Shown: piece by piece, positions 1 to 7,094 of the stretch
How positions within the stretch are numbered: position 1 is the stretch's first letter
How the letters are laid out: each line of letters begins with the position of its first letter
NCBI RefSeq assembly: GCF_017742995.1
Contig: NZ_CP072425.1
Span: 558,001 to 622,000, forward strand
Direction: 5' to 3'
Length of the DNA: 64,000 nucleotides
Source: Pseudoalteromonas viridis
Lineage (GTDB): Bacteria > Pseudomonadota > Gammaproteobacteria > Enterobacterales > Alteromonadaceae
Notes under the pieces: generated by a model
What the model saw: the letters and a program-made list of their open reading frames with translations, nothing else
The model's database searches: none
What the model was told of the DNA's origin: nothing
Program-made: the position numbers and the translations under genes

Positions 1-9
1 AAACGATTT

Positions 10-1415
10 ATGGATCCGAGAAATATTCGGCTTGAAGATATTGAAGCTGTAATGAAGCAGGCTGGTGCTACAAGAGTTATTTTCAAGCAACTCAAAAACA
101 ATGACAACTCCAAACAACAAATATACCTAGGTACAAATTTTGATGTCATTCAAACAATACCAACAGGCAGAATAAAGAGCGCCGGTACGGGAAAAAAAGG
201 AGCAATATTTAAGGCCCCAGTTAACTTCAATTGGCTTTCTTTAGATGGAACGACTGAAAGAGCAAAAGGGGCACAGCTGATCCTTTACCCTAAATACCCT
301 GAAGTCAGACTGTCAGGTATCTTAAAAGGCTGCCAATCTGCACCAAGCCACTTAATGCAGCCGCCGACTAAAGAAGAGCGACAAGAAAGAGATAACAAGT
401 ACCGAATACTTATACTGGGTATCGTGGAAAGTAAGCAGGAAGAAAATCGCAAAGTTCTGGCTTACATGAGCTCCTGGGATGATGCATTATCATTAGAAAT
501 TTCACTACAAATTAGTAAGTTGAACTTAGACAATAACCTTGTCAGCGAGCAAAGCGTACAATACGACCCTCAAGTTACACAAAGTAACTATTTATCAGTT
601 GCATCGATATTCTACGAGCAAACGAAAAGCAATACCGACTCGCTAAAAAAACTCCTTGAACGACTGAAAGTAATTTACCATATGGGAAAGATCCCCTCTC
701 AACGTTTAGATAAATCCGGTAATGTTATTCCTTACAAAGCGAGCAATGGAGCAGGCTATACACTTGAAAGCTTGTTTGAAATTACCCCTAATGGCCGTTC
801 AGAACCAGACTTTCTTGATTGGGAGCTAAAATCTCATTCCAAAGGAAACCCTGTAACGCTAATGACACCGGAGCCCTGTATGGGCGTTTATCAAAATGAC
901 TTGTATGAGTTCATGACTAATTTCGGGCGAAAAACAAAGGAAAATCAATACTATTTTACAGGTATGCATAAAGCTAATGCCGAAAACGAAAAAACAGGGT
1001 TAACATTTTCAGTAGAAGGCTATGATACAGAAAAAAAGAAATTATCGATCCAGAAGGGGGTCTATTCTTACGGGATCGTAACGGTGAAATAGCAGCCTGC
1101 TGGAAGTTCGATAAACTCATCGAGCATTGGAAAAGAAAGCATGCAAAAACTTGCTTTGTATCATACTCAACAGAGAAGTGCTCACCGCCCCAATACTCAT
1201 TTGGACCAGAAGTGCGGATAGCGACTGGTGCCAACTTAAACAACTTCATAAACGCTATCGTTAATCAGGCTATCTATTATGATCCAGGCGTCAAAATTGA
1301 ACTATCAAACGGAACGTGGAGGCCTAAGAAGCGAAATCAGTTCAGAGTCAAATGGAAAGATACCGAGCTGATTTATGAAAAAACCACAGACATTAATTTG
1401 GAGCACGTTAACTAA
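10..1415 (+). pseudogene. MvaI/BcnI-family type II restriction endonuclease, split by a -1 frame change
   Basis: This would be a type II restriction endonuclease cutting DNA at a short specific site. The first frame (10-1092, 360 aa) has an N-terminal region of about 240 residues, then a GAGYTLESLF segment and a PD-(D/E)xK core: P266-D267, E272, K274 within EPDFLDWELKS. This resembles the GKTFEDLL...PDFHDIEIKT core of MvaI. The C-terminal part of the family fold (FDKLIEHW..., GPEVRIATGAN..., FRVKWKDTELIYE) continues in the frame one base back and ends at 1415. The first frame instead runs into a stop at 1090-1092. The shift lies in the A-rich tract 1031-1041. No methyltransferase is visible; a partner could lie upstream of the window, where the reading frame is still open. 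The gene is either inactivated by an indel, mis-sequenced, or read through by frameshifting. Confidence 0.8.
1032..1038 (+). other. A AAA AAG slippery heptamer with an upstream SD-like AGAAGG
   Basis: In the zero frame the codons are GAA AAA AAG, giving the heptamer A AAA AAG. This is the most efficient -1 slippery site known in bacteria (dnaX, IS elements). A Shine-Dalgarno-like AGAAGG lies at 1014-1019, about 12 nt upstream, a layout similar to the dnaX stimulator. A -1 slip here joins the two halves of the endonuclease in frame. The same seven-A run is also a natural place for an indel or a sequencing error, so function is not proven. Confidence 0.45.
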
Positions 1416-1789
1416 GTAGAAGTGCAGACCAATTAAGGCAATGCATTTATGGGGTGCAGAGAAACAACTATAAAAGTAAAACCTACAAGTCGCACCTCAT
1501 ATAAACCAATTAAAATCAGCTAGTTAAACATATTTTCTTTGCATTTCTACTGCTAACTATCACCCAAAAACCCAACACAGCCCATAGTCTTTGACAGCAA
1601 CAGCCCACAGTCTCCAGAACGACCAATTCAGCTCACTCGTCATACTAATTTATAACAGCTCAAAAACTATAAGAACACCCACCTTGATGAATATATTAAT
1701 AGATATCAGGCAGAGGATTGAATTTCATTGCGAGCAAAATTAACCCATGATAAACACTTATTTACATAATTAACCTATGGAAATTTGCA
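1416..1789. other. Intergenic, AT-rich, no gene seen
   Basis: No convincing ORF, RNA gene or terminator is visible between the endonuclease and the Xre regulator. The only structure is a degenerate short direct repeat (CAGCCCATAGTC / CAGCCCACAGTC) near 1577-1613 and the operator-like repeat listed separately. Confidence 0.6.
1738..1779 (+). promoter_or_regulatory. Candidate operator: direct repeat upstream of the Xre gene
   Basis: AATTAACCCATG at 1738-1749 and AATTAACCTATG at 1768-1779 match at 11 of 12 positions. They are spaced exactly 30 bp apart, about three helical turns. The second copy abuts the translation start region of the regulator. This suggests autoregulation by the HTH protein encoded next; no binding evidence is available. 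Confidence 0.35.
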
Positions 1790-2095
1790 ATGAAGCACAG
1801 CCCTGGAAAGCGAAAGGAAGAGATCACTCGCTTTAACCGCATTGTTCAGCGCTCGATCCGACAGATGCGGATCGAGCTTGGTTTAAGCCAACGCGAGCTT
1901 GCCGCCAAAATGTCCTCTCAAGTTGATCAGTCTACAGTGAGCAACTGGGAGAGCGGTAAAACAGACATGACAAGCGCCCAGTTACTGGATTTATTTATGA
2001 TTTTTGGTCGAGACTTGGTACAAATGTACTTTAGTTTTTTAAGTCCCGGAAATAAACCAGAATCAGAAAACAAACAAAAAGAAGAGGATTCTTAA
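1790..2095 (+). CDS. Xre-family helix-turn-helix transcriptional regulator
   Basis: A 101-aa DNA-binding protein. Residues about 20-75 form a Cro/CI-type HTH: RIELGLSQRELAAKM, then QSTVSNWESGKTDM as the recognition helix, then a third helix region. The C-terminal tail is charged (ESENKQKEEDS) with no further domain. It is followed after 1 nt by the membrane protein gene at 2097, so the two are probably co-transcribed and translationally linked. It most likely controls this small cluster and may act through the direct repeat upstream. The target and signal are unknown. Confidence 0.85.
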   Translation: MKHSPGKRKEEITRFNRIVQRSIRQMRIELGLSQRELAAKMSSQVDQSTVSNWESGKTDMTSAQLLDLFMIFGRDLVQMYFSFLSPGNKPESENKQKEEDS

Positions 2096-2096
2096 T

Positions 2097-2618
2097 ATGG
2101 ATGTATATGCACTAATCGCTTACGTTCCCCTACCTTTAATATTTATTGCGTTGACGTTGACATGGCGATACGAAACCTCGCGGTACTTTTTGCTACTACT
2201 GTTAGCTATTGAATTGCTTGATGAAGCTTTCTATAAAACCAGTCTCGAATGGAGAACGCATCATTATTTGTATTGCATGATAATGAATCTGGCGTTCATT
2301 GTACCTGTTGTCTTCAGGGTACCTATCGCTCACTGGCTCTACAGTGTTACCAAAATTAGCTTTTTTGAAAGAGTCGCCGAGAACACGAGATTTGCCCTAC
2401 AAGAAATCGGACTCCTTTCTATATTCGCAGCGAGCTTTCTAATAAATCTTGTTGTATATGTAGAAGTTTGGTTATATAAGCTGTACGTTATAGACTCATT
2501 GTTAATTTTAGATAACGTACGACCCAACACACAGGTGGCTTTGCATACTCTGATGTGTTTTGGATTAATGACTTATGTTGCAAAAACACCTGCAAGGGAG
2601 AGGTTTTATAATGGCTAA
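2097..2618 (+). CDS. Small integral membrane protein of unknown function
   Basis: A 173-aa protein with about five hydrophobic segments: residues about 3-23, 30-47, 55-80, 105-130 and 147-165. There is no signal peptide, and I recognise no family. It starts 1 nt after the Xre gene. Its stop overlaps the start of the first micropeptide (2611) by 8 nt, so the genes are translationally coupled. By position it could be an immunity protein, exporter or receptor for the micropeptides. That is an inference from context only. Confidence 0.7.
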   Translation: MDVYALIAYVPLPLIFIALTLTWRYETSRYFLLLLLAIELLDEAFYKTSLEWRTHHYLYCMIMNLAFIVPVVFRVPIAHWLYSVTKISFFERVAENTRFALQEIGLLSIFAASFLINLVVYVEVWLYKLYVIDSLLILDNVRPNTQVALHTLMCFGLMTYVAKTPARERFYNG

Positions 2619-2727
2619 TATTCCTTTAGATCAACTCAGTAAAGTATTTGGTGGCGTGGGTGGCGGTGGTGAAAACGCCAAAAGACCAGAACGCAGACAT
2701 TCTGTAGACCCTAAGCCAGCTGGCTAA
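2611..2727 (+). CDS. Micropeptide A, 38 aa, double-glycine-like N-terminus
   Basis: ATG at 2611 overlaps the end of the membrane protein gene; stop is TAA at 2725-2727. The peptide begins MANIPLDQLSKVFGG, followed by VGGGGENAKRP and a basic, Pro-rich tail. It is a paralogue of the peptide at 2772, sharing the pattern IPLxQLxKVFGGVGGGxENAxRP. Across 23 aligned codons I count about eight synonymous changes and four replacements, which argues that both are translated and under purifying selection. The LxxLxKVFGG stretch resembles the leader end of double-glycine secreted peptides, but is shorter than usual. No peptidase-containing ABC transporter is seen nearby. Function unknown. Confidence 0.7.
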   Translation: MANIPLDQLSKVFGGVGGGGENAKRPERRHSVDPKPAG

Positions 2728-2771
2728 ACCGCTTTATCCATACACAATGTCACTTAAAAGGAGATGACAAG

Positions 2772-2861
2772 ATGGTGACTATTCCTTTAGCTCAACTTGA
2801 TAAAGTTTTTGGTGGTGTTGGCGGCGGTACAGAAAATGCCGCCCGACCGGTGCGTCCATAA
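2772..2861 (+). CDS. Micropeptide B, 29 aa, paralogue of micropeptide A
   Basis: ATG at 2772 is preceded by a strong AAGGAG Shine-Dalgarno at about 2758-2763. The peptide starts MVTIPLAQLDKVFGG and ends GTENAARPVRP with a TAA stop at 2859-2861. It lacks the longer basic tail of micropeptide A. Having its own good ribosome binding site 44 nt after the first stop supports translation as a separate product. A hairpin terminator follows at 2888. Two similar but unequal peptides in tandem could be a two-peptide secreted system or a signal pair; this is speculative. Confidence 0.7.
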   Translation: MVTIPLAQLDKVFGGVGGGTENAARPVRP

Positions 2862-2887
2862 AAATTTTGACCAGCACTATTAATATA

Positions 2888-2920
2888 TTCATCAGTTAAC
2901 TCACCAGGTTAACTGATGAA
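2888..2920 (+). terminator. Terminator-like hairpin closing the micropeptide operon
   Basis: A perfect 13-bp inverted repeat, TTCATCAGTTAAC / GTTAACTGATGAA, with a 7-nt loop is followed by TTGTTTC. It lies 26 nt after the second micropeptide. The stem is AT-rich and the T tract imperfect, so it may be leaky. Confidence 0.6.
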
Positions 2921-2929
2921 TTGTTTCAC

Positions 2930-3095
2930 GCTACCAGATAAGCCCACCAGCCGTTTACAGCACCTTGTATAGCCAGTAATAAGCCAACCAGATTGGCCAG
3001 ATGTTGGGCATTACCAGGCACGTCTGTCAGCATACCCAGCCGGTGACTTCGCGGCTTCACCCACAAAGTGCAGACCCAGTGCTTTTTAGGCCCAA
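2930..3095. pseudogene. Relic: fragments of the fic 3' end and of the HI0933-family gene 3' end
   Basis: At 2932-2960 the sequence closely matches the 3' end of the fic gene near 5700 (TACCAGATAA, CCCACCAGCCGTTT). About 100 bp on, at 3034-3095, a degraded segment (CCAGCCGGTGAC..., AAAGTGCAGACCCAG..., GCTTTTTAGG) resembles the tail of the flavoprotein gene at 7840-7905. The same order, fic tail then flavoprotein tail, occurs intact at 5698-5960. This suggests an older, decayed copy of the same insertion junction. The first match is clear by eye; the second is weaker. Confidence 0.5.
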
Positions 3096-3183
3096 AACCA
3101 CGCTATCTACCTTGCTAAATTGCTTTTAGATAAAATAACTTTAGACTGTGCAGTAAGTTACGAATTATCCGACAGGTAACACT

Positions 3184-4212
3184 ATGATCCGCGATTTTAA
3201 ACTAGAAAACTACGGCCCCATCGTCAGTGCTCAGGGCCAGGGACTGGGGAAGATCAACCTGATCCTGGGCGAAAACAGTACGGGTAAAACCTTTTTGCTG
3301 AAGGCGCTGTACAGTGCCATTCGCAGTCATGAAGAGGCCAATAAAGGCAATAGTTATCAGGATTTTGCTGAAGTGCTGAGCGAAAAGCTCTACTGGACGT
3401 TTCAGGTAGATAAAATCGGCGACATAGTGACCAAGGGCGATAGTAAGCGCCTGATGACCAGCATTGCTTTGGCAGACAATAGTGCTCTGGAGTTTGGATT
3501 TGGTAAAGACACCACCAAAAAGGTCAGCCCAACACGTAATACCCTGTCACAACGTAGTTCTAACTCGGTCTTTTTGCCGCCCAAAGAAGTGCTGTCTTTG
3601 ATGGATGTGATTTATAAGACCACAGAAATTGACAAGATCTTTGGCTTCGATGCCACCTACTCTGATCTGGTTGCGGCATTAAAAATTCCCACACAAAGAG
3701 GACGTAACCACTCAGCGTTTGCCGACTCCCGGCAACGGCTGGAAAATGTGTTTTCCGGCAAGGTTGAATTTGATGGTAAAAGTAATAGCTGGGTGTATAA
3801 AAAAGGCAACTCCAAATTCTCCATTATGGCCGCCGCAGAAGGCGTGAAGAAAATCGCGATTCTGGATACCTTACTGGGCAATCGGTTTTTAGACCGCGAC
3901 TCTATTGTGTTTATTGACGAGCCGGAGTCTGCCTTGCATCCCACCGCCATCATTGAATTGCTTGATATTATCTCTGTGCTTGCACAGGCTGGGATCCAGT
4001 TTTTCCTTGCTACGCATTCTTATTATGTGATTAAAAAGCTGGTTTTAATTGCGCAGGCTCATCAGATGCCAATCCCAACATTTATGGCCAACGCCACAGG
4101 TGGCACCTGGCAGCAGTCTTGTTTGCTGAAAGATGGTTTGCCAGACAATGAAATCATCAACGAGTCGGTACGCTTATTTGAAGCGGAGTTTGAGGGAGTT
4201 CAGTCAGTATGA
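3184..4212 (+). CDS. AAA ATPase (AAA_15/OLD-like, ABC-type fold)
   Basis: A 342-aa ATPase of the SMC/ABC-like defence type. Walker A is GENSTGKT at residues 29-36 after an N-terminal KLENYGPI strand. Walker B is SIVFIDEPESALHP at about 240-253, and an H-loop-like FFLATHSYYV follows near 275. The insertion between the two is short, without a long coiled coil. Its stop overlaps the next start as ATGA (4209-4212), so the two are coupled. ATPases of this kind normally pair with a nuclease effector in anti-phage systems (Septu, PARIS, Gabija). The gene does not let me assign a named system. Confidence 0.8.
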   Translation: MIRDFKLENYGPIVSAQGQGLGKINLILGENSTGKTFLLKALYSAIRSHEEANKGNSYQDFAEVLSEKLYWTFQVDKIGDIVTKGDSKRLMTSIALADNSALEFGFGKDTTKKVSPTRNTLSQRSSNSVFLPPKEVLSLMDVIYKTTEIDKIFGFDATYSDLVAALKIPTQRGRNHSAFADSRQRLENVFSGKVEFDGKSNSWVYKKGNSKFSIMAAAEGVKKIAILDTLLGNRFLDRDSIVFIDEPESALHPTAIIELLDIISVLAQAGIQFFLATHSYYVIKKLVLIAQAHQMPIPTFMANATGGTWQQSCLLKDGLPDNEIINESVRLFEAEFEGVQSV

Positions 4213-4712
4213 TCAGGATCCCTGAATCCGGTGTGGAATTTGGCGACTTAAAAGCAGATGACTGCTATCAGATAGAGCACTCTCAGGGTCATCAGTCTCT
4301 GGGGGATGGTTTTAAAATGGTTGAATTTACTTATCTCCGCGAACAAAAACTGTTTGTTGTTGAAGCAAAATCCTCCATTCCAAAAGCCTCAAGCCAACCA
4401 GATTATGACAATTACTGGGCAGAGATCCTGGAAAAGTTTGAGAATGCCCTGCTGTTGCAAGTAATGGCCTACCTGAAAAGAAACCCGAGCGCAGAGCAAG
4501 AACTGCCGACTAACCATACAGCGATGGACTGGCAGCACACATCCTTGCAGTTGCGGCTAGTGATCCCTAAGGTCCCAACTCAATTTCTACCGCCACTCAC
4601 AGATAAGTTCAGACAGAGTTTGAAACGACTAAAAACGCTTTGGTGCATCCGCGATAGCCATATCTTTGTATTAAATGAAGACAAGGCCCGCAGCGAAGGG
4701 CTATTGGTATAA
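4209..4712 (+). CDS. ATPase-partner protein, possible PD-(D/E)xK-like nuclease
   Basis: A 167-aa soluble protein translationally coupled to the ATPase. The most informative stretch is MVEFTYLREQKLFVVEAKSS: an acidic strand, then a hydrophobic strand ending in ExK, as in PD-(D/E)xK nucleases. The upstream acidic residues ESGVEFGD and KADDCYQIEH could complete a site. No HNH or TOPRIM signature is visible. I do not recognise a named family. It is probably the effector or sensor of the ATPase; the nuclease call is tentative. It is followed with no gap by fic. Confidence 0.55.
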   Translation: MIRIPESGVEFGDLKADDCYQIEHSQGHQSLGDGFKMVEFTYLREQKLFVVEAKSSIPKASSQPDYDNYWAEILEKFENALLLQVMAYLKRNPSAEQELPTNHTAMDWQHTSLQLRLVIPKVPTQFLPPLTDKFRQSLKRLKTLWCIRDSHIFVLNEDKARSEGLLV

Positions 4713-5780
4713 ATGAGTAAACGCTACACGCCCCCTTTTACGCTCACGGCAAACATCGTCAACCTGATAGCGTCGGTGAGTGAGCAACTTGGTCGCTTAA
4801 AAGCGATTGAGCAGCGCAACGCATTCAGGCTCAGGCGTATTAACCGCATTAAAACCATTCAGGGTTCATTAGCAATTGAAGGAAACACGCTGAGCGAAGC
4901 ACAGATCACCGCTATTTTGGCTGGTAAGCCGGTTATTGCGCCTCCCAAAGATATTTTAGAGGCAAAAAATGCAATAGCGGCATATGAGCATTTCGGCCAG
5001 TGGGATCCCCTCAATCACGCACATTTACTGCAAGCTCATGCCGTGCTCATGCAGGGCCTGATTGATGATGCCGGGCAATACCGAAAAGGCAATGTGGGCG
5101 TAATGAAAGGCGACCAGGTTGTTCACATGGCCCCTCAGGCCGACAGGGTCCCAGGCCTGATGACAGAGCTATTTGACTGGCTTGGCAGCACAAACCAACA
5201 TCCTTTAATTCAAAGCTGTGTGTTTCACTATGAGTTTGAGTTTATTCATCCATTTAGTGATGGCAACGGCCGAATGGGCAGACTGTGGCAAACGTTAATT
5301 CTGAGCAAATGGCACGATACACTCGGGCAGCTCCCGGTAGAAAGCACTATCCACCATCATCAGGAAGCCTACTATCAGGCAATCAATCAAAGTAACCTGG
5401 CAACCGACTCGGCCCCATTTATAGAGTTTATGCTGCAAGTGATCCAGGAAACACTCAGCGCACATGATACCCCTCATGATACCCCTCATGATACCCCTCA
5501 TGATACCCCTCATGATACCCGCGAGATCAGCTTACAGGTAACACCTCAGGTCAAGCGGCTTTTGTTACAACTAGCACAGCACGAGGTACCGCAAGACAGA
5601 AGTACTTTGCAACAGGCTCTGTTGCTGAAAGATCGCAAGTCTTTTCAGGTTGGTTACCTTAAACCCGCACTCCTGCACGGGCTGATAGAAATGACGTTAC
5701 CAGATAAACCCACCAGCCGTTTGCAACAGTACAGGCTCAGTCAGGCTGGCAAAGCGCTGGTCAATTCCTGGCACGACTGA
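4713..5780 (+). CDS. Fic-family AMPylase/nucleotidyltransferase with intrinsic inhibitory helix
   Basis: A 355-aa Fic protein that would transfer a nucleotide moiety, usually AMP, to a hydroxyl on a target protein. The catalytic loop HPFSDGNGR is at residues 179-187 with the catalytic His179. An N-terminal inhibitory motif S52LAIE56GN makes it a self-inhibited class II Fic. After the Fic core comes a repeat-encoded linker (DTPH units, about 250-269) and a C-terminal winged-helix-like region of about 85 residues. The ATG follows the stop of the preceding gene directly, so it belongs to a three-gene operon with the ATPase and its partner. It could be a cargo toxin or part of the same defence unit. 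Confidence 0.85.
   Translation: MSKRYTPPFTLTANIVNLIASVSEQLGRLKAIEQRNAFRLRRINRIKTIQGSLAIEGNTLSEAQITAILAGKPVIAPPKDILEAKNAIAAYEHFGQWDPLNHAHLLQAHAVLMQGLIDDAGQYRKGNVGVMKGDQVVHMAPQADRVPGLMTELFDWLGSTNQHPLIQSCVFHYEFEFIHPFSDGNGRMGRLWQTLILSKWHDTLGQLPVESTIHHHQEAYYQAINQSNLATDSAPFIEFMLQVIQETLSAHDTPHDTPHDTPHDTPHDTREISLQVTPQVKRLLLQLAQHEVPQDRSTLQQALLLKDRKSFQVGYLKPALLHGLIEMTLPDKPTSRLQQYRLSQAGKALVNSWHD
5463..5520 (+). repeat. 12-bp in-frame minisatellite in fic (CATGATACCCCT)
   Basis: Four complete copies of CATGATACCCCT and a fifth partial copy are perfectly identical. They encode a HDTP repeat between the Fic core and the C-terminal domain. Since the unit is a multiple of three, gain or loss of copies changes linker length without breaking the frame. 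Sequence identity between units suggests recent slippage. Confidence 0.9.
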
Positions 5781-5807
5781 CAAGCGCTGGCCTTACAGCC
5801 TCCCTAC

Positions 5808-5960
5808 CCTAACACGCTTGTCCACATGCACAGCCGCAGCTCCAAGCATATTGGAAGTTGTAGCCGCCGAGCCAGCCGGTGACGTCGGTAACTTCGCCGA
5901 TGAAATACAGGCCAGGGGCTTTTTTGGCTTCGAAGGTTTTGGAGCTGAGTTCGTCGGTGT
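5808..5960 (-). pseudogene. Duplicated 3' end of the HI0933-family flavoprotein gene
   Basis: About 153 bp match 7786-7938, the last roughly 50 codons and stop of the flavoprotein gene. I count about ten mismatches by eye, with the inner 90 bp almost identical and no indel. The relic and the intact gene bracket the darTG pair as direct repeats. This is what insertion of foreign DNA at the 3' end of a host gene leaves behind. A 246-nt plus-strand open frame over this stretch is an accident of the antisense strand. The remaining bases to 6018 hold nothing I recognise. Confidence 0.8.
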
Positions 5961-6018
5961 TAGTCCGCGTTTGCTAGTTTGCTTTCAGCTGGCGTGTTTG
6001 CCTCATAAAGCAAGCACA

Positions 6019-7086
6019 TCACACCACAGGCGCTTTGTTCTCAAGCCATCCGTGCGTCTTTAGCCGCTCCCATGCTGCAATAATATGGGCTGGCTTCATG
6101 TTTGCTTTTCTGGTATTCCAGCTATGTACTTTCTGAATTACGGTGTCATGCGTCAGGTCCTGATCGTTACATTCTTGCGTAGCCACCCAATGTACAGTTG
6201 AAAGCAGTTCCATCACCGTATCAGACTCAAACCCTTCAATCAGCTTCGCAACCTTCTCAAAACGCTGGCGCGTCTGTAGGTGTTGGGCAAGAAACTCTCT
6301 TGCTTCTGCTGCGGCATCAGCTTTTAGCATGATCGGTGTTTCTGGTTTGTTTAAGCCATCGGCATAGCCTGAGATAAAATGCCCTTCCATTCGTTCGAGT
6401 ACATGACGCAGCACGTCAGCGTAGGGGCCATAATGATGTTTCTGAAAGGCTACCTGATTCAATGGCTCCCCTACTGCGGTGAGAAAATACACCAGCTTTT
6501 GCACTTCCAGCAAAGACAGGCGATAGCCAAACCCAGTGGACAGGTATCGCTCGATGAGACCAAGCACTGCTGCCCTGCCTGCCGTCATCGCCGGGCGTTT
6601 GGTTTTGTTTGGCATTTCCTGCGCATCAGGCGCTGCCTGTGGTGGATAAATTCGCCATTCAACATCTGGGATTTGCGCCAACTGTGTTTGAATACGTTGC
6701 TCTACTTGTGGCCAGGGAAGCCCTCCTAAGCCACTGCCTAAAGCAGGTATGGCCACGGATTTCAGCCCAAGGCGTTTTACCTCACGCTTTAAGCTCTCAA
6801 GGCCTTGATCTATGTATTCAAGCTTGGACCTACCTCTCCAATGCGATTTGGTTGGAAAGTTAATAATATAAAAAGGGGCACTGATAGAGTTCAAAGGGAC
6901 AACGAGCACCTCCCCCACAACCAGCGACTGCTCATCACATGCCTTTTTATAGATTTTGAAGTTTTCTGGAAATGCTCTTTTAAATTGCAGTGCCAACCCT
7001 TTGCCCATCACACCGACCGTATTCACGGTATTAATGATGGCATCAGCCTGATCATGTAAAATATTTCCGGTCTGATAAGTGATCAT
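6019..7086 (-). CDS. darG: DarG: macrodomain antitoxin, DNA ADP-ribosylglycohydrolase
   Basis: The antitoxin of DarTG. The macrodomain (residues 1-150) removes ADP-ribose from thymidine in DNA. Seen motifs are TGNILHDQADAIINTVNTVGVMG at the N-terminus and PALGSGLGGLPW further in, typical of ADP-ribose-binding macrodomains. A C-terminal region (about 165-355) matches the extra domain of DarG that binds DarT. I start at 7086 (MITYQTG) rather than the upstream ATG at 7107, because AGAGGT lies 5-6 nt before it and this is the conserved macrodomain start. It begins 8 nt after the DarT stop, in toxin-antitoxin order. Confidence 0.9.
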   Translation of the reverse strand: MITYQTGNILHDQADAIINTVNTVGVMGKGLALQFKRAFPENFKIYKKACDEQSLVVGEVLVVPLNSISAPFYIINFPTKSHWRGRSKLEYIDQGLESLKREVKRLGLKSVAIPALGSGLGGLPWPQVEQRIQTQLAQIPDVEWRIYPPQAAPDAQEMPNKTKRPAMTAGRAAVLGLIERYLSTGFGYRLSLLEVQKLVYFLTAVGEPLNQVAFQKHHYGPYADVLRHVLERMEGHFISGYADGLNKPETPIMLKADAAAEAREFLAQHLQTRQRFEKVAKLIEGFESDTVMELLSTVHWVATQECNDQDLTHDTVIQKVHSWNTRKANMKPAHIIAAWERLKTHGWLENKAPVV

Positions 7087-7094
7087 AACAACCT

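Noticed and set aside
5463..5520. CRISPR-like repeats
   Set aside because: The 12-bp units are contiguous without spacers and lie inside a coding frame.
5818..6063. Plus-strand 81-codon ORF
   Set aside because: It runs antisense through the duplicated flavoprotein tail and has no domain feature.
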